A stretch of 64,000 nucleotides of DNA from Stenotrophomonas sp. Ste86 (GCF_024519465.1 NZ_JALJRW010000014.1:41855-105854); one strand, 5' to 3'; positions 48,834 through 59,239 are shown, counted from the stretch's first letter. Notes: generated from the sequence alone by a model not told the origin. Program-made: numbers and translations.

Positions 48834-50371
48834 GTCTGCGGCACATCCACCAGCAGCAGGCGGATACGGTTACGGCGGCAGCCCGCGCTGCCGCCGTAAG
48901 CCAGCGTCCGCCCGGCCAGCACGTGCTGCGCGCGCTGGATGACAGCGGCCCCCAAGCGGCGTTTGTGGTCCAGCAACGCCACGGTCATGACAATCCCGGA
49001 GACCCCGCCGCGGCGGCCACACCGGACCCTTACCTGCAGGTAGCCGGTCTCATGATCCAGCAGCAAGCTCACCGCATCGGCCAAACTCCGGTACGCGGCC
49101 AATTGCAGCCCCAGGCTCAGGCGGCACGGGTCGCCGTGCAGGCGCGGGCGTGCAATCCGGTCGGTCATGTCCCAGAGTCCGGCCAGGCCGCCTGAGCGCA
49201 ACGCCACGAATAGCCCGGAGTACTCGATTTCAGTCGGATAGACCATGCTGATCTGCTCGCGGAACAAGCGCGATTGCAGTTGGCTTGCACTGAGCATGTC
49301 CAGGGCCGATGCATGCGCGCCACGTTGCTTGAGCAGCGCAGCAGCCCGGAGGAAGGACTGGTCGATATCCTCGCCGATCACACGCATCTGCTGGGCGCGT
49401 ACGCGTCGTTCCTGTTCACTGGCCAGATGCCCGGTTCTGGCAAAGGTCTCGGCCTGGCCGCGCAGTTTTTCCCTCGCGGCAAAGCGGTGGTAATGGTGGG
49501 AGATGGTGGAGCCCAACAGCAGCAACGCCGTGCCGGTCACCGCCAGGATCTGCTGCGCGACGAATGCGGTGGCGTCGAACGAACCCGGACGTCCGGTCAT
49601 TTCCATGGTCAGTGCCAGGGTCAGGTTGATCGCCGCAAAGCTCACCGCAGCGCCGCGCCAGCCGTACAGACAGGTCAGGCCAACGGCGGGCAGCATCATG
49701 GCGATGCGCAGGCTGTTCTTGGCCAGCACCATGTCCTCGCCGCCAGGCAGGTGTGCTGCGGACAGGCCAAGGGCGACGATCACCGACAGCGCGGCTATGG
49801 CGGCAGTAGGCCATCGGGAGGTCGCGGCAAACGACACGTGGCGGTGGCGCCACAGCAGCGCCAGTGGCGCAAACAGGAGGATGCCCAGGTAATCGCCGAC
49901 CATGTAACGCAGCATGCCGGTCCAGGAGACCGCCTCGTGCAGCGTGGGCATCAGCAGGTAGGCCAGTCCTTGGTTGAGCGAGGACACCGCGATCGCCGAC
50001 AGTGCCGCGATCGACAGCAGCCAGGCCTCACTCTGCGAGGCCAGCCTGCGCTGGTGCCAGTGCACGATCAGAGCCACGGTGGGCATCAGCACCATGGACG
50101 CAATGACGACCCACGCCAGGCCGTACTGTCCGATCATCGGGTAGCGCGCCTGGGCGAAGAAAGCGTATTCGCCCAGGATGAGGTAGGGCCACCAGCGGGG
50201 CGGGCAAAGCAGAAGGGCCGCCACGCGGATGCCGGCCGGGAGATACATCTGGTCTACCGATGATGCGCGGGCCACGCCATAGGCGAACGCGTAAAGCACT
50301 GCCAGCAACACGCCTGCCGGATGGATGCGCAGATTGAGGTGAAACTCCTTTTTCAACCAGCTCAACTGCAC
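48776..50371 (-). CDS. MASE1 membrane sensor with degenerate histidine-kinase-like tail
   Basis: The 531-residue protein has an N-terminal MASE1 sensor of about eight transmembrane helices (residues about 14-305; GVARASSVDQMYLPAGIRVA, PPRWWPYLILGEYAF, GDYLGILLFAPLALLW). The tail resembles a NarX/UhpB-type kinase, but the dimerisation-helix motif that should read like ELHDxxGQ is EDIDQS (no His). The ATP-binding N-box that should read like QEALTNALRHA is RSLADAVSLLLDHE (no Asn). It probably cannot phosphorylate. Its role may be signal sensing by protein contact. Some MASE1 proteins of this kind sit next to a response regulator; none is seen here. Confidence 0.8.
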   Translation of the reverse strand: MQLSWLKKEFHLNLRIHPAGVLLAVLYAFAYGVARASSVDQMYLPAGIRVAALLLCPPRWWPYLILGEYAFFAQARYPMIGQYGLAWVVIASMVLMPTVALIVHWHQRRLASQSEAWLLSIAALSAIAVSSLNQGLAYLLMPTLHEAVSWTGMLRYMVGDYLGILLFAPLALLWRHRHVSFAATSRWPTAAIAALSVIVALGLSAAHLPGGEDMVLAKNSLRIAMMLPAVGLTCLYGWRGAAVSFAAINLTLALTMEMTGRPGSFDATAFVAQQILAVTGTALLLLGSTISHHYHRFAAREKLRGQAETFARTGHLASEQERRVRAQQMRVIGEDIDQSFLRAAALLKQRGAHASALDMLSASQLQSRLFREQISMVYPTEIEYSGLFVALRSGGLAGLWDMTDRIARPRLHGDPCRLSLGLQLAAYRSLADAVSLLLDHETGYLQVRVRCGRRGGVSGIVMTVALLDHKRRLGAAVIQRAQHVLAGRTLAYGGSAGCRRNRIRLLLVDVPQTYREPSGPSMDQITPPAVL

Positions 50372-50623
50372 GGAGACCTCCGTTCACGTGGGTGCCGCGT
50401 CGCCGGCACGGGATGCCGGGGCTGAACGGACACTATCGACGAAACCGCTTCGATGCAACGACGTGGCTGTGAAAACAGTCGGCAATACGTTCTGCGGTCT
50501 GAAGCGCGTGAAAGTCGGATTTGATGGAGATCACAATTTCTGCTGCTGATCGCGGACTCCACCGACGCCGCATTCGCCGGCTGACTGATGGTTTGAGTGC
50601 GCCATGCAGCCAAGCATGGCGGC

Positions 50624-53047
50624 ATGACCACGTGCGGATCGATGCAGCTTGCCAGCGTTTCCTCTCGACGCCCGCCAACGCAGCCGCTGCCGGTGTTCGG
50701 CAAGCTGTGTGCCACGGCGCTGATGCTGGGCGCCTGCGCGACCGTGTTCGCGCCGGTACTGCTGCCCCACTGGGCCGCCGCAGTGATGGCGGGAGCGGGG
50801 CTGGTGCTGTGGTGCTGGCCGGGGCGGTGGCGCGGCCTGGGCGCTGTCGTGTTCGGTCTGGGCTGGGCGACGCTGCACGCGCACCTGGCCCTGGCCGCGC
50901 AGCTGCCTGCCGATGCGGGGAAGACCGAGTACCTGCTGCGCGGTCGGGTGATCGACCTGCCCACGCACGGTGCGATCGGCACCCGCTTCGTGTTCCGCGT
51001 GGACGATGATCCGGCGTTGCCCGTGCGGGTACGCGGCCGTGCGTTTGCCTTGAGCTGGCACGATCGGCCCGGCAGCGGTGCCGATCCACGCCTGCAGCTC
51101 CAGGCGGGCGCGCGCTGGACGCTGCAGGCGCGTCTGCGCCCCCCACGTGGGCTGCTCAATCCCGGCGGCTTCGATGCCGAACGGCACGCCGTGCTGCAGC
51201 GCCTGGCAGGCAGCGGCAACGTGCATGCACCCGCCGGCGCCCGCCCACTCGGCCCGCCCACCGGGCTGCCGGCGTGGCGCGAGCGGATGGCGGTGGCGAT
51301 CGCCTCACAGGTGCGCGGTGAGGGCGCGCGCTTCGTGCAGGCGCTGGCGCTCGGCGATACACGTGGACTCACCCAGAGCGATTGGGACGATCTGCGCGCG
51401 CTCGGGCTGACCCATCTGGTGGCAATCTCCGGCTTTCACGTCGGCCTGGTGGCCGGCTTCGCCGCATGGCTGGCCACGCTCGGCTGGCGCCTGTGGCCAG
51501 CGTTGGGCCGGCGACTGCCGCGACCGGTGGCGGCAGTCCTCGCCGCCGTGCTGGGGGCGGCGCTGTATGCGGCAGTGGCCGGATTCGCGCTGCCCACGGT
51601 GCGCACGGTGTTGATGATCGCCGTGGTTGCTGCCGCACGCTGCGCACGGCGACGGGCAACGGTGGGCCAGGCGCTGGCGTTGGCTGCCCTGGCGGTGCTG
51701 CTGGTGGACCCGCTGGCGGTGCTGTCGCCGGGCTTCTGGCTCAGCTTTGCCGGTGTGCTCTGGCTGGTCTGGTGCCTGCCGCGACGCGATCACCACTGGC
51801 TGCGCACGTTCCTGGGCGCGCAGGGCGTGGTCACGCTGGCGCTGTTGCCGCTGACCGTGGCCTTGTTCGGCCAGGCGTCGCGGGCGGGTCCGCTGGTGAA
51901 TCTGCTGGCAATCCCGTGGTGGAGCCTGGTGGTGGTGCCGCTGGCGCTGATCGGCACCGCGCTGGAGGCCATGCTAGACGGCGCGGGCCATTGGCCGTGG
52001 CAGCTCTCAGCCTGGTGCTTCGACGCCAGCTGGTGGCTGTTCGGCCATGTCGCGCGCAGTGGCATGGCCCTGTGGTGGGTGCCACAGGCCGACCGCTGGG
52101 CGTTGCTGGCAGCGTTGCTGGGCGTGGGTTGGCTACTGCTGCCGCGCGGCTGCGGTGGACGGCTGCCCGCCGGGCTGCTGTGCCTGCCACTGCTGTGGCC
52201 GTCGGCGCAGCGGCCCGGAGAGGGGGAGGTGGAGCTGCTGGTGATGGATGTGGGGCAGGGCCTGGCGGTGTGGATACGCACCCGCCACCACCGGCTGCTG
52301 TACGACGCCGGGCCGGCCAGCGTCGGCGGCTTCGACGCAGGTGAGCGGGTGGTCGTGCCCACCCTGCACGCGCTCGGGGAAGGCCGGTTGGACCGGCTGA
52401 TGCTCAGCCACGGTGATCGCGACCATGCCGGTGGCGCGGCGGCGGTGCAGCGGGCCTTCGGTCAGCCGCCGCTGCTGGCTCCGCAAGGCGCGCGGCCAGG
52501 GATCAGCGTGCCGTGCGCCGCAGGGCAGGGCTGGCGGTGGGACGGGGTCGAGTTCCGCTTCCTGCACCCGTCGCCCGGCGCCCGGTACCTGCGCAATGAA
52601 AGCAGCTGCGTGCTGCGCATCGGCACGGCCCATGGGGCGATCCTTTTGCCCGGCGACATCGGCGCGTCCAGCGAGGCGCAGCTTCTGGATACCGAGCCAG
52701 GTGCCCTGCGTGCCGCGCTGGTGGTGGTACCGCACCATGGCAGTGCCGGTTCTTCCAGTGCGGCTTGGGTGGCAGCGGTGTCGCCCAGGCTGGCGATCGT
52801 GTCGGCCGGTCACGGCAACCGCTTCGGCCACCCGCGCGCCGAGGTGGTGGCGCGCTGGCGCGGCGCTGGCGCCGAAGTGCTGAACACCGCCGATAGCGGC
52901 GCGGTGCGCGCATGGCTCGGTCGTGAAGGCCTGCAGGTGCGTGAACAGCGGGTTTTTCAGCCGCGTTGGTGGGATGCCGCGGAGCGGAGGCGGGCGGCTG
53001 CTATTCTATCGGCGGTCAAACAGGCGGCCGATGGGCCGGAGGGTTGA
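50624..53047 (+). CDS. comEC: DNA internalization/competence protein ComEC/Rec2
   Basis: The 807-residue membrane protein transports single-stranded DNA across the inner membrane during natural transformation. The N-terminal half has DUF4131 and the Competence domain with many helices (ALGLTHLVAISGFHVGLVAG is the ComEC signature). The C-terminal part is a metallo-beta-lactamase fold with DVGQGLAVWI and the metal motif LSHGDRDHAGGAAAV, then LPGDIG and VVVPHHGSAGSSS. The ATG at 50624 is used; an in-frame GTG lies 27 bases upstream. It leads the comEC-exbBD-msbA-lpxK-kdsB group and may be co-transcribed with it. Confidence 0.93.
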   Translation: MTTCGSMQLASVSSRRPPTQPLPVFGKLCATALMLGACATVFAPVLLPHWAAAVMAGAGLVLWCWPGRWRGLGAVVFGLGWATLHAHLALAAQLPADAGKTEYLLRGRVIDLPTHGAIGTRFVFRVDDDPALPVRVRGRAFALSWHDRPGSGADPRLQLQAGARWTLQARLRPPRGLLNPGGFDAERHAVLQRLAGSGNVHAPAGARPLGPPTGLPAWRERMAVAIASQVRGEGARFVQALALGDTRGLTQSDWDDLRALGLTHLVAISGFHVGLVAGFAAWLATLGWRLWPALGRRLPRPVAAVLAAVLGAALYAAVAGFALPTVRTVLMIAVVAAARCARRRATVGQALALAALAVLLVDPLAVLSPGFWLSFAGVLWLVWCLPRRDHHWLRTFLGAQGVVTLALLPLTVALFGQASRAGPLVNLLAIPWWSLVVVPLALIGTALEAMLDGAGHWPWQLSAWCFDASWWLFGHVARSGMALWWVPQADRWALLAALLGVGWLLLPRGCGGRLPAGLLCLPLLWPSAQRPGEGEVELLVMDVGQGLAVWIRTRHHRLLYDAGPASVGGFDAGERVVVPTLHALGEGRLDRLMLSHGDRDHAGGAAAVQRAFGQPPLLAPQGARPGISVPCAAGQGWRWDGVEFRFLHPSPGARYLRNESSCVLRIGTAHGAILLPGDIGASSEAQLLDTEPGALRAALVVVPHHGSAGSSSAAWVAAVSPRLAIVSAGHGNRFGHPRAEVVARWRGAGAEVLNTADSGAVRAWLGREGLQVREQRVFQPRWWDAAERRRAAAILSAVKQAADGPEG

Positions 53048-53050
53048 AAC

Positions 53051-53722
53051 GTGTGGGAACTGGTCAAGGCCGGTGGCTGGCCGATGGTGCCGCTGCTGCT
53101 GTTGGGCGTACTGGCTTTGGCGATCGTCCTGGAGCGTTTCTGGACCTTGCGGCGTAACGAAGTCCTGCCCCCCGGGCTGGGACAGGAAGTGCGCAACTGG
53201 GCCGCACGCGGCAAGCTCGACCCGAGCCACATCCAGTCGCTGCGGGCGAACTCGCCGCTGGGTGCACTGCTGGCCGTCGCGCTGGAAGCGCGCAACCGTC
53301 CGCGCGACCAGATCCGCGAGCGCATCGAGGATGCCGGTCGGCACCTGGTGCACCGCATGGAGCGTTTCCTGAACGCCCTGGGCACGATCGCCTCGGCCGG
53401 CCCGTTGCTGGGCCTGCTCGGCACGGTGGTCGGCATGATCCAGATGTTCCTGGGCATCCTCGACCACGGCGTGGGCGATGTGAACCAGCTGGCCGGCGGC
53501 ATCGGCAAGGCGCTGGTGTGCACGGCCACCGGCATGATCGTGGCGATCCCGGCACTCATGTTCCATCGCTATTTCAAGGGCCGCATCGGGGGTTACGTCA
53601 TCGAGATGGAGCAGGAGGCGAGCGCATTGCTGGACGCGCTCGATGGCCGCCCCGGGGTGATGAACACCGGCGCCCGTGCCCCTGTTGCCGCCCCGGCGGC
53701 ACCCGTCACGGCCAAGGGCTGA
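53051..53722 (+). CDS. exbB: MotA/TolQ/ExbB proton channel family protein
   Basis: The 223-residue protein has three transmembrane helices (about 11-31, 114-140 and 155-180). The TolQ/ExbB signature is visible in NALGTIASAGPLLGLLGTVVGMI and ALVCTATGMIVAIPALMFHRYF. With ExbD it would form a proton-driven motor. The GTG start at 53051 is four bases after comEC. The pair next to msbA and lpxK is characteristic of Xanthomonadaceae and some other gammaproteobacteria; its client is not known from the sequence. Confidence 0.9.
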   Translation: MWELVKAGGWPMVPLLLLGVLALAIVLERFWTLRRNEVLPPGLGQEVRNWAARGKLDPSHIQSLRANSPLGALLAVALEARNRPRDQIRERIEDAGRHLVHRMERFLNALGTIASAGPLLGLLGTVVGMIQMFLGILDHGVGDVNQLAGGIGKALVCTATGMIVAIPALMFHRYFKGRIGGYVIEMEQEASALLDALDGRPGVMNTGARAPVAAPAAPVTAKG

Positions 53723-53725
53723 CGG

Positions 53726-54148
53726 ATGCGTATCGGCAATGACCGGGCCCAGGACGAGCCGCATATCGATCTGGTCCCCCTGATCGACGTGATCCTCGTC
53801 CTGATCATCTTCTTCGTGGTCACCACTACCTTCGACGCGCGCTCCACGCTGCAGCTGCAGCTGCCGACCGCCAGCCAGCAGAACACGGCCGAGCCACCGC
53901 GCTCGCTGAGCGTGCTGGTCAACGCCGAAGGCCGTTATTTCATCAACGACCAGGAAGTGCTGCGCACCGATGTCGAATCGGTCAAACAGACCATCGCCGC
54001 CGTGGCCGGCAGCGATCGGACCCAGACCGTGCTGCTGCGCGCCGACGCACGCACCCCGTACCAGGCCGTTGTGACCGCCCAGGATGCCCTGGGTCAGCTC
54101 GGCTTCCGCCGCATCGCCATCGCTACCGCGCCGGAGGTGCGTCCATGA
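53726..54148 (+). CDS. exbD: ExbD/TolR family biopolymer transport protein
   Basis: The 140-residue protein has one transmembrane helix (about 15-35) with the essential Asp in LVPLIDVILVLIIFFVV, and a periplasmic domain ending with the ExbD/TolR pattern (VVTAQDALGQLGFRRIAIAT). It follows exbB by three bases and overlaps msbA by four (ATGA). Confidence 0.92.
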   Translation: MRIGNDRAQDEPHIDLVPLIDVILVLIIFFVVTTTFDARSTLQLQLPTASQQNTAEPPRSLSVLVNAEGRYFINDQEVLRTDVESVKQTIAAVAGSDRTQTVLLRADARTPYQAVVTAQDALGQLGFRRIAIATAPEVRP

Positions 54149-55893
54149 ACAAGAAACATGCCCCGGTCTGGCCCATCTACAAGCGCCTGCTCGGCTATAC
54201 CCACGCCTACTGGACCTTCATGGTGGCCGCGGTCATCGGCATGGTGGTCGAAGCCCTGGCCGGGTACCACTTCAGCAAGCTGATGGAGCCGCTGGTCAAC
54301 CGGGGCTTCGTCAACCCCGAGCCGCGCATGGCGGTGATCCTGCCGTTGACCATCCTCGGCCTGTTCGTGGCGCGCAGTGCGGCGACCTTTGTCAGCGATT
54401 ACGCACTGGCCCGGACCGGGCGCAGCGTCGTGCGCGACCTGCGCGAGCAGGTGCTGGAAAAGTACCTGCATCTGCCGTCCTCGCATTTCGACAGCGAGTC
54501 CACCCCGGTGATGGTCAGCCGGCTGAATTTCGATACCGAACAGGTCACCCAGGCCAGCGCGGACGCGCTCAAGACCCTCGTCGCCGATACCCTGACCATC
54601 ATCGCCATGCTCGTGGTGATGCTGCAGATGAGTGTCAAGGTGACCGTGGCGATGCTGGTGGTGGTGCCGCTGATCGGCGTGATCGTCTCCTTCGTGGGCA
54701 AGCGCTACCGCCGTATCAGTCGTGGCATCCAGGACGGCATGGGCAGCATGGCGCAGACCGCCGAGCAGTCGCTGGCCGCGCAGCAGGAAGTGAAGGTGCA
54801 TGGCACCCAGGCGCATGAAATCTCGCGCTATTCGCGCCTGGCCAACCGCATGCTTGGCCTCAACATGAAGGTGGAAACCACCCGCGCGGCGGCTTCCAGC
54901 GTGGTCCAGTTCCTGGCTGCGCTGGCGTTGGCGGTCATCGTGTGGGTGTCCACCCGCGAGGCGCTGGCCGGTCGTCTGAACGCCGGCCAGTTCATGGGCC
55001 TGATGATCTCGATGACCGCGATCATTCCATCGTTGCGCCGCCTCACCAGCGTGCAGTCGTCGATCGCGCGCGGTGTCTCCGCTGCCGAGCGCCTTTTCTC
55101 GATCCTGGACATGCCGGTCGAGCGCGACCAAGGGCAGAAGAAGATCGGCCGCGCGCGTGGCGAACTCTGCTTCGAACACGTGATGCTGCGGTATCGAGAA
55201 GACACTGGCGTGGCCCTGGACGACATCAGTTTCGTCGCCAGGCCCGGCACGGTCACCGCCATCGTCGGCCGTTCCGGCAGCGGCAAGACCAGTCTGATCC
55301 GGCTGGTGCCGCGCTTCTACGAACCCAGCGGCGGTCGCATCACCCTGGACGGCGTGGCCCTGGACGACTACCCGCTGGCCGACCTGCGTCGGCAGGTGGC
55401 CATGGTGGGGCAGAAGGTCATCCTGTTTGACGACTCGGTGGGCGCCAACATTGCCTACGGCATGGATGCCAGCGAGGAACAGATTCGCGCGGCGGCCGAA
55501 GCGGCCAATGCGTGGGAGTTCATCGAACGCATGCCGCAGCAGCTGCAGACCCCGGTCGGCGAGAACGGTGCGCTGCTGTCCGGCGGCCAGCGCCAGCGCC
55601 TGGCGATCGCACGCGCGATCCTGCGCGACGCGCCGATCCTGATCCTGGACGAAGCCACCGCCGCACTCGACAACGAGTCCGAGCGACTGGTCCAGGACGC
55701 GCTGCAGCGCCTCATGCCCGAACGCACCACGCTGGTCATCGCCCACCGCCTGTCCACCATCGAGCATGCCGACCAGGTGCTGGTGATGGACCATGGCCGC
55801 ATCGTCGAGCGCGGCACCCATGAAGAACTGCTGGCACTGGGTGGCCTGTACGAGCACCTGCACAAGATGCAGTTCCGCGAAAGGCAGCCTTGA
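54145..55893 (+). CDS. msbA: Lipid A export ATP-binding/permease protein MsbA
   Basis: The 582-residue ABC half-transporter has six transmembrane helices (residues about 15-320) and a nucleotide-binding domain with Walker [16 protein letters not shown], signature [13 protein letters not shown] and Walker [13 protein letters not shown]. It flips core-lipid A across the inner membrane. Its length equals that of E. coli MsbA. The following lpxK overlaps by four bases, which supports the assignment as MsbA. Confidence 0.95.
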   Translation: MNKKHAPVWPIYKRLLGYTHAYWTFMVAAVIGMVVEALAGYHFSKLMEPLVNRGFVNPEPRMAVILPLTILGLFVARSAATFVSDYALARTGRSVVRDLREQVLEKYLHLPSSHFDSESTPVMVSRLNFDTEQVTQASADALKTLVADTLTIIAMLVVMLQMSVKVTVAMLVVVPLIGVIVSFVGKRYRRISRGIQDGMGSMAQTAEQSLAAQQEVKVHGTQAHEISRYSRLANRMLGLNMKVETTRAAASSVVQFLAALALAVIVWVSTREALAGRLNAGQFMGLMISMTAIIPSLRRLTSVQSSIARGVSAAERLFSILDMPVERDQGQKKIGRARGELCFEHVMLRYREDTGVALDDISFVARPGTVTAIVGRSGSGKTSLIRLVPRFYEPSGGRITLDGVALDDYPLADLRRQVAMVGQKVILFDDSVGANIAYGMDASEEQIRAAAEAANAWEFIERMPQQLQTPVGENGALLSGGQRQRLAIARAILRDAPILILDEATAALDNESERLVQDALQRLMPERTTLVIAHRLSTIEHADQVLVMDHGRIVERGTHEELLALGGLYEHLHKMQFRERQP

Positions 55894-56915
55894 TGGCGGC
55901 CAAGGGCACGCGCACGCCGTCGTACTGGTACGACGGCAGCACCATCCCGTTCCCGGCACGCCTGCTGGCACCGGTGTATGGCGCCGTGATCGCGCTGCGC
56001 CGCCTGGCGTATCGGCGGCGCTGGCTGAAGCGGCAGGCATTGCCGGTGCCGGTGATCGTGGTCGGCAACGTCACCGCCGGCGGTACCGGCAAGACCCCGC
56101 TGACCATCGCGCTGGTCAACCGCCTGCGCGAGGCCGGCTGGAAACCCGGCGTGGCCAGTCGCGGCTATGGCCGTGAAGAACCCGGCGTGGCGCGCTGGGT
56201 CGATGCCGGCACCGCGACCGCCGTGGGCGGCGACGAGCCGGTCCTGATCGCGTGGAAAACCGGCGTGCCGGTGCGCGTGGATGCCGACCGCGTGGCGGCC
56301 GGCAGGGCGCTGATCGAGGCCGGCTGCGACGTCATCGTCTGCGACGACGGCCTGCAGCATTACCGGCTGGCGCGGGATATCGAAATCGAAGTGGTCGACG
56401 CCCAGCGCCGCTACGGCAATGGCCGCCTGATCCCGGCCGGGCCGTTGCGCGAACCGGCCAGCCGCGCCCAGGACTGCGATTTCCGCGTGGTCAACATGGG
56501 CCAGGCCAGCGACGGTATCGCCGCGCAGCCGGCCTGCGGCTTCGGCGAATGGCCGATGCAGCTGCACATCGACAGCGCCCAGCCGCTCAGCGGCGGTCGC
56601 GCCCGCAACCTGGTGCATTTCCGCGGCCAGCGCGTGCATGCCGTGGCCGGCATCGCCCACCCGCAGCGCTTCTTCGACATGCTGCGTGCGCATGGCATCG
56701 GCGTGGTGCCGCACGCCTTCCCCGACCACCACGCCTATCAGGTATCGGACCTGCGCTTTGGCAGCGAGCTGCCGGTGCTGATGACCGAGAAAGACGCAGT
56801 CAAGTGCAAGGTCTTCGCCAACGAATGGCACTTCGCCGTGCCACTGGCGGCTGATCTGCCGGCCGCGTTCTGGGTGAGTCTGCTGGACCGTCTGGACAAA
56901 CTCGGCAAGCGTTGA
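55890..56915 (+). CDS. lpxK: Tetraacyldisaccharide 4'-kinase
   Basis: The 341-residue enzyme phosphorylates the 4' position of the lipid A disaccharide. It has a membrane-binding N-terminus ([20 protein letters not shown]), a P-loop [19 protein letters not shown], the [21 protein letters not shown] segment with catalytic Asp residues and the C-terminal MTEKDAVKC motif. The start overlaps the msbA stop. Confidence 0.95.
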   Translation: MMAAKGTRTPSYWYDGSTIPFPARLLAPVYGAVIALRRLAYRRRWLKRQALPVPVIVVGNVTAGGTGKTPLTIALVNRLREAGWKPGVASRGYGREEPGVARWVDAGTATAVGGDEPVLIAWKTGVPVRVDADRVAAGRALIEAGCDVIVCDDGLQHYRLARDIEIEVVDAQRRYGNGRLIPAGPLREPASRAQDCDFRVVNMGQASDGIAAQPACGFGEWPMQLHIDSAQPLSGGRARNLVHFRGQRVHAVAGIAHPQRFFDMLRAHGIGVVPHAFPDHHAYQVSDLRFGSELPVLMTEKDAVKCKVFANEWHFAVPLAADLPAAFWVSLLDRLDKLGKR

Positions 56916-56964
56916 CGGCCGCGCCTGCCTCCCCGTAATCCGCGTCACTGCCGAGAGTTTCCGC

Positions 56965-57738
56965 ATGAGCCAATCCGTCGATTTCGTCGTCGCCATTCCG
57001 GCCCGTTTCGCCGCCTCGCGCCTGCCCGGCAAGCCACTGCGCCTGCTCGGCGGCCAGCCGCTGGTGCTGCGTGTTGCGCAGCGCGCGCTGCTGGCCGGCG
57101 CGCGCGAGGTGTGGGTGGCCACCGATGACGTGCGCATCGCCGATGCCCTGCAGGGCCTGTCCAGCGTGCGCGTGGCGATGACCTCGGCCGACCACGCCTC
57201 CGGTACCGACCGTCTCGCCGAATGCGCGGCCCAGGCCGGCTGGAGCGACGACACGGTGGTGGTCAACCTGCAGGGCGATGAACCGTTCGCGCCGGCCGAG
57301 GGCATCCTCGCCGTGGCCGAAGCACTGGTCTGCAGCGGGGCGGAGATGTCGACCCTGGCAACGCCGGTGGAGGACGCCGAAACGCTGTTTGACCCGAACG
57401 TGGTCAAGGTGGTGCGCAAACAGAACCTGGATGCGCTGTACTTCAGCCGCGCGCCGATCCCGTGGCACCGTGATGCCTTCGCGCGCTCGCGCGACAGCCT
57501 GTCTGGCGCGCACTGGCTGCGTCACATCGGCATCTACGGCTATCGTGCCGGCTTCCTGCGCCAGTTCGCCGCGCTGCCGCCGGGCACGCTGGAACAGCTG
57601 GAGTCGCTCGAGCAGCTGCGCGCGCTGGAAGCCGGTCACCGGATCAGCGTAGCGCTGAGCCCGGCCGCGTTCCCGCCGGGCATCGATACCCCCGAGGACC
57701 TGGCCCGCGCCGAGGCCTGGCTGGCCGCGAACCCCTAA
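56965..57738 (+). CDS. kdsB: 3-deoxy-manno-octulosonate cytidylyltransferase
   Basis: The 257-residue enzyme activates Kdo as CMP-Kdo for the lipopolysaccharide inner core. It starts [19 protein letters not shown], a nucleotidyltransferase signature, and contains [11 protein letters not shown] and [12 protein letters not shown], followed by [15 protein letters not shown]. It lies 49 bases after lpxK; the Trm112-like gene that separates the two in E. coli is absent here. Confidence 0.96.
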   Translation: MSQSVDFVVAIPARFAASRLPGKPLRLLGGQPLVLRVAQRALLAGAREVWVATDDVRIADALQGLSSVRVAMTSADHASGTDRLAECAAQAGWSDDTVVVNLQGDEPFAPAEGILAVAEALVCSGAEMSTLATPVEDAETLFDPNVVKVVRKQNLDALYFSRAPIPWHRDAFARSRDSLSGAHWLRHIGIYGYRAGFLRQFAALPPGTLEQLESLEQLRALEAGHRISVALSPAAFPPGIDTPEDLARAEAWLAANP

Positions 57739-57823
57739 GCGGACGGCGGGGCCGGGGCGCCTGCCGCCGCATTTCTGGCGCGGCACGACGATTGCATGAC
57801 GCCGACTCCGGCATAATCGGGGC

Positions 57824-59239
57824 ATGAACGTACAGCCTGTCCAGGACCTGCCCGAATTTGCCACGTGGCTCAATGCGCCACCCACCACGCTGACCGAGCT
57901 GCGCGGCCGGCCGGTGGTGCTGGCCTTCGTCAATTCTGCGTCGGTGTGGTGCGCCCAGCGTCTGGCCGATCTGGCCCAGTGGCAGTCGCGCAACCCCGGC
58001 AAGCTACAGCTGCTGATCGTGCAGGTGCCGCGGTTCGACTGCGAGCGCGACCCGGGACAGGCGTTGAAGCTGCTGCGCCGCCAGGGTGTCACCGCCCCGG
58101 CGCTGCTGGATTCGGACTGGGATGGCTGGCGCCGCTTCAACGTGACCGCGTGGCCCACGCTCGTACTGCTCGATGCGCAGGGCCGCGAACGCGACCGCCT
58201 GGTCGGCGTCGGCGGGGAACTCGAGCGTGCGCTCAATGCGCTGTGCGAAGACGGTGCGCGCGTGGCCGACAACGATCTGTCGCTGGCCCGTGAACTCCAC
58301 CCGGAGCCGCGGCTGCCGCTGCTGTTCCCGACCGCGCTGGTGGTGACCACCGAGCGCCTGTACATCGCCGACAGCGGCCATCATCGCGTGCTCGAGTGCA
58401 GCCACGGCGGTCGCGTGCTGCGCCAGTTCGGCCTGGGTACCGCCGATTTCATGGACGGCGGCCCCGGTGAAGCGGCGTTCCACCGTCCGCAGGGCCTGGC
58501 CCTGGAGCGCGAGTGGCTGTACGTGGCCGACACCGGCAACCACGCCCTGCGCCGCATCCATCTGCTCAGCGGCCAGGTCGATACCTTGTGCGGCACCGGC
58601 CGTCCCGGCGAGCCGACCGAGGGCGTGGTCGAGCAGCCGCGCCAGACCGCCCTGAACCACCCGCAGGGGCTGGCGGTGGCCGACAACCAGATCCACATCG
58701 CCATGGCGGGCGACAACCGCATCTGGAGCTACCACCTTGGCCAGCGCAGTCTGAAGTGGCGCGCCGGCTCCGGTGCCATCGACGAGCGTGATGGCAGCGG
58801 CCATGTCGCCGCCTTCGCCCAGCCGACCTCGCTGGCGGCGGTGCAGCAGGTGTTGTACGTCTGCGACGCGCTCGGTTCGTCGATCCGCGCGATGCAGCTG
58901 CGGGGCGATCTGGTGCAGACCCTGGTTGGCCAGGGCATGTGGTCGTTCGGCGAACAGGATGGCCCGCGCACGCTGGCGCAGCTGCAGTATCCGCAGGCCA
59001 TCGCCTTGAGCCCGGATGCGCCGCTGCTGTGGATCGCCGATGCCGGCAACGGCCGCCTGCGCACGCTGCGCCTGGGCGGCGGTGAACTGAGTACGCTGGA
59101 ACTGCCGCGTCGCCTGCATGGCCCGGCCGGTCTGGCGCTGGGCGGTGGCGCGGTCTGGATCGCCGAGACCGACGCGCATGCCGTGCTGCGTTTCGACCCG
59201 GTCAGCGGCGTACTGAGCGACGTGCCGATCACCGAATGA
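57824..59239 (+). CDS. Thioredoxin-like / NHL-repeat protein
   Basis: The 471-residue protein has an N-terminal thioredoxin-like domain (about 1-140; RPVVLAFVNSASVWCAQRL and the cis-Pro segment WPTLVLLDAQGRE). The remaining 300 residues form an NHL-type beta-propeller (LYIADSGHHRVLE, LYVADTGNHALRRI, WIADAGNGRLRTL). This resembles NHLRC2-like proteins. The site that should hold CxxC reads WCAQ, so only one redox cysteine is present and ordinary disulfide exchange is unlikely. No signal peptide is seen. It overlaps uvrC by four bases, but a role in repair does not follow. Confidence 0.82.
   Translation: MNVQPVQDLPEFATWLNAPPTTLTELRGRPVVLAFVNSASVWCAQRLADLAQWQSRNPGKLQLLIVQVPRFDCERDPGQALKLLRRQGVTAPALLDSDWDGWRRFNVTAWPTLVLLDAQGRERDRLVGVGGELERALNALCEDGARVADNDLSLARELHPEPRLPLLFPTALVVTTERLYIADSGHHRVLECSHGGRVLRQFGLGTADFMDGGPGEAAFHRPQGLALEREWLYVADTGNHALRRIHLLSGQVDTLCGTGRPGEPTEGVVEQPRQTALNHPQGLAVADNQIHIAMAGDNRIWSYHLGQRSLKWRAGSGAIDERDGSGHVAAFAQPTSLAAVQQVLYVCDALGSSIRAMQLRGDLVQTLVGQGMWSFGEQDGPRTLAQLQYPQAIALSPDAPLLWIADAGNGRLRTLRLGGGELSTLELPRRLHGPAGLALGGGAVWIAETDAHAVLRFDPVSGVLSDVPITE

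Noticed and set aside
50467..50478. CTGT-GAAA-ACAG palindrome in the comEC upstream region as an SOS box
   Set aside because: The gammaproteobacterial LexA site has eight bases between CTGT and ACAG; here there are four. Without other evidence it is only a small palindrome.
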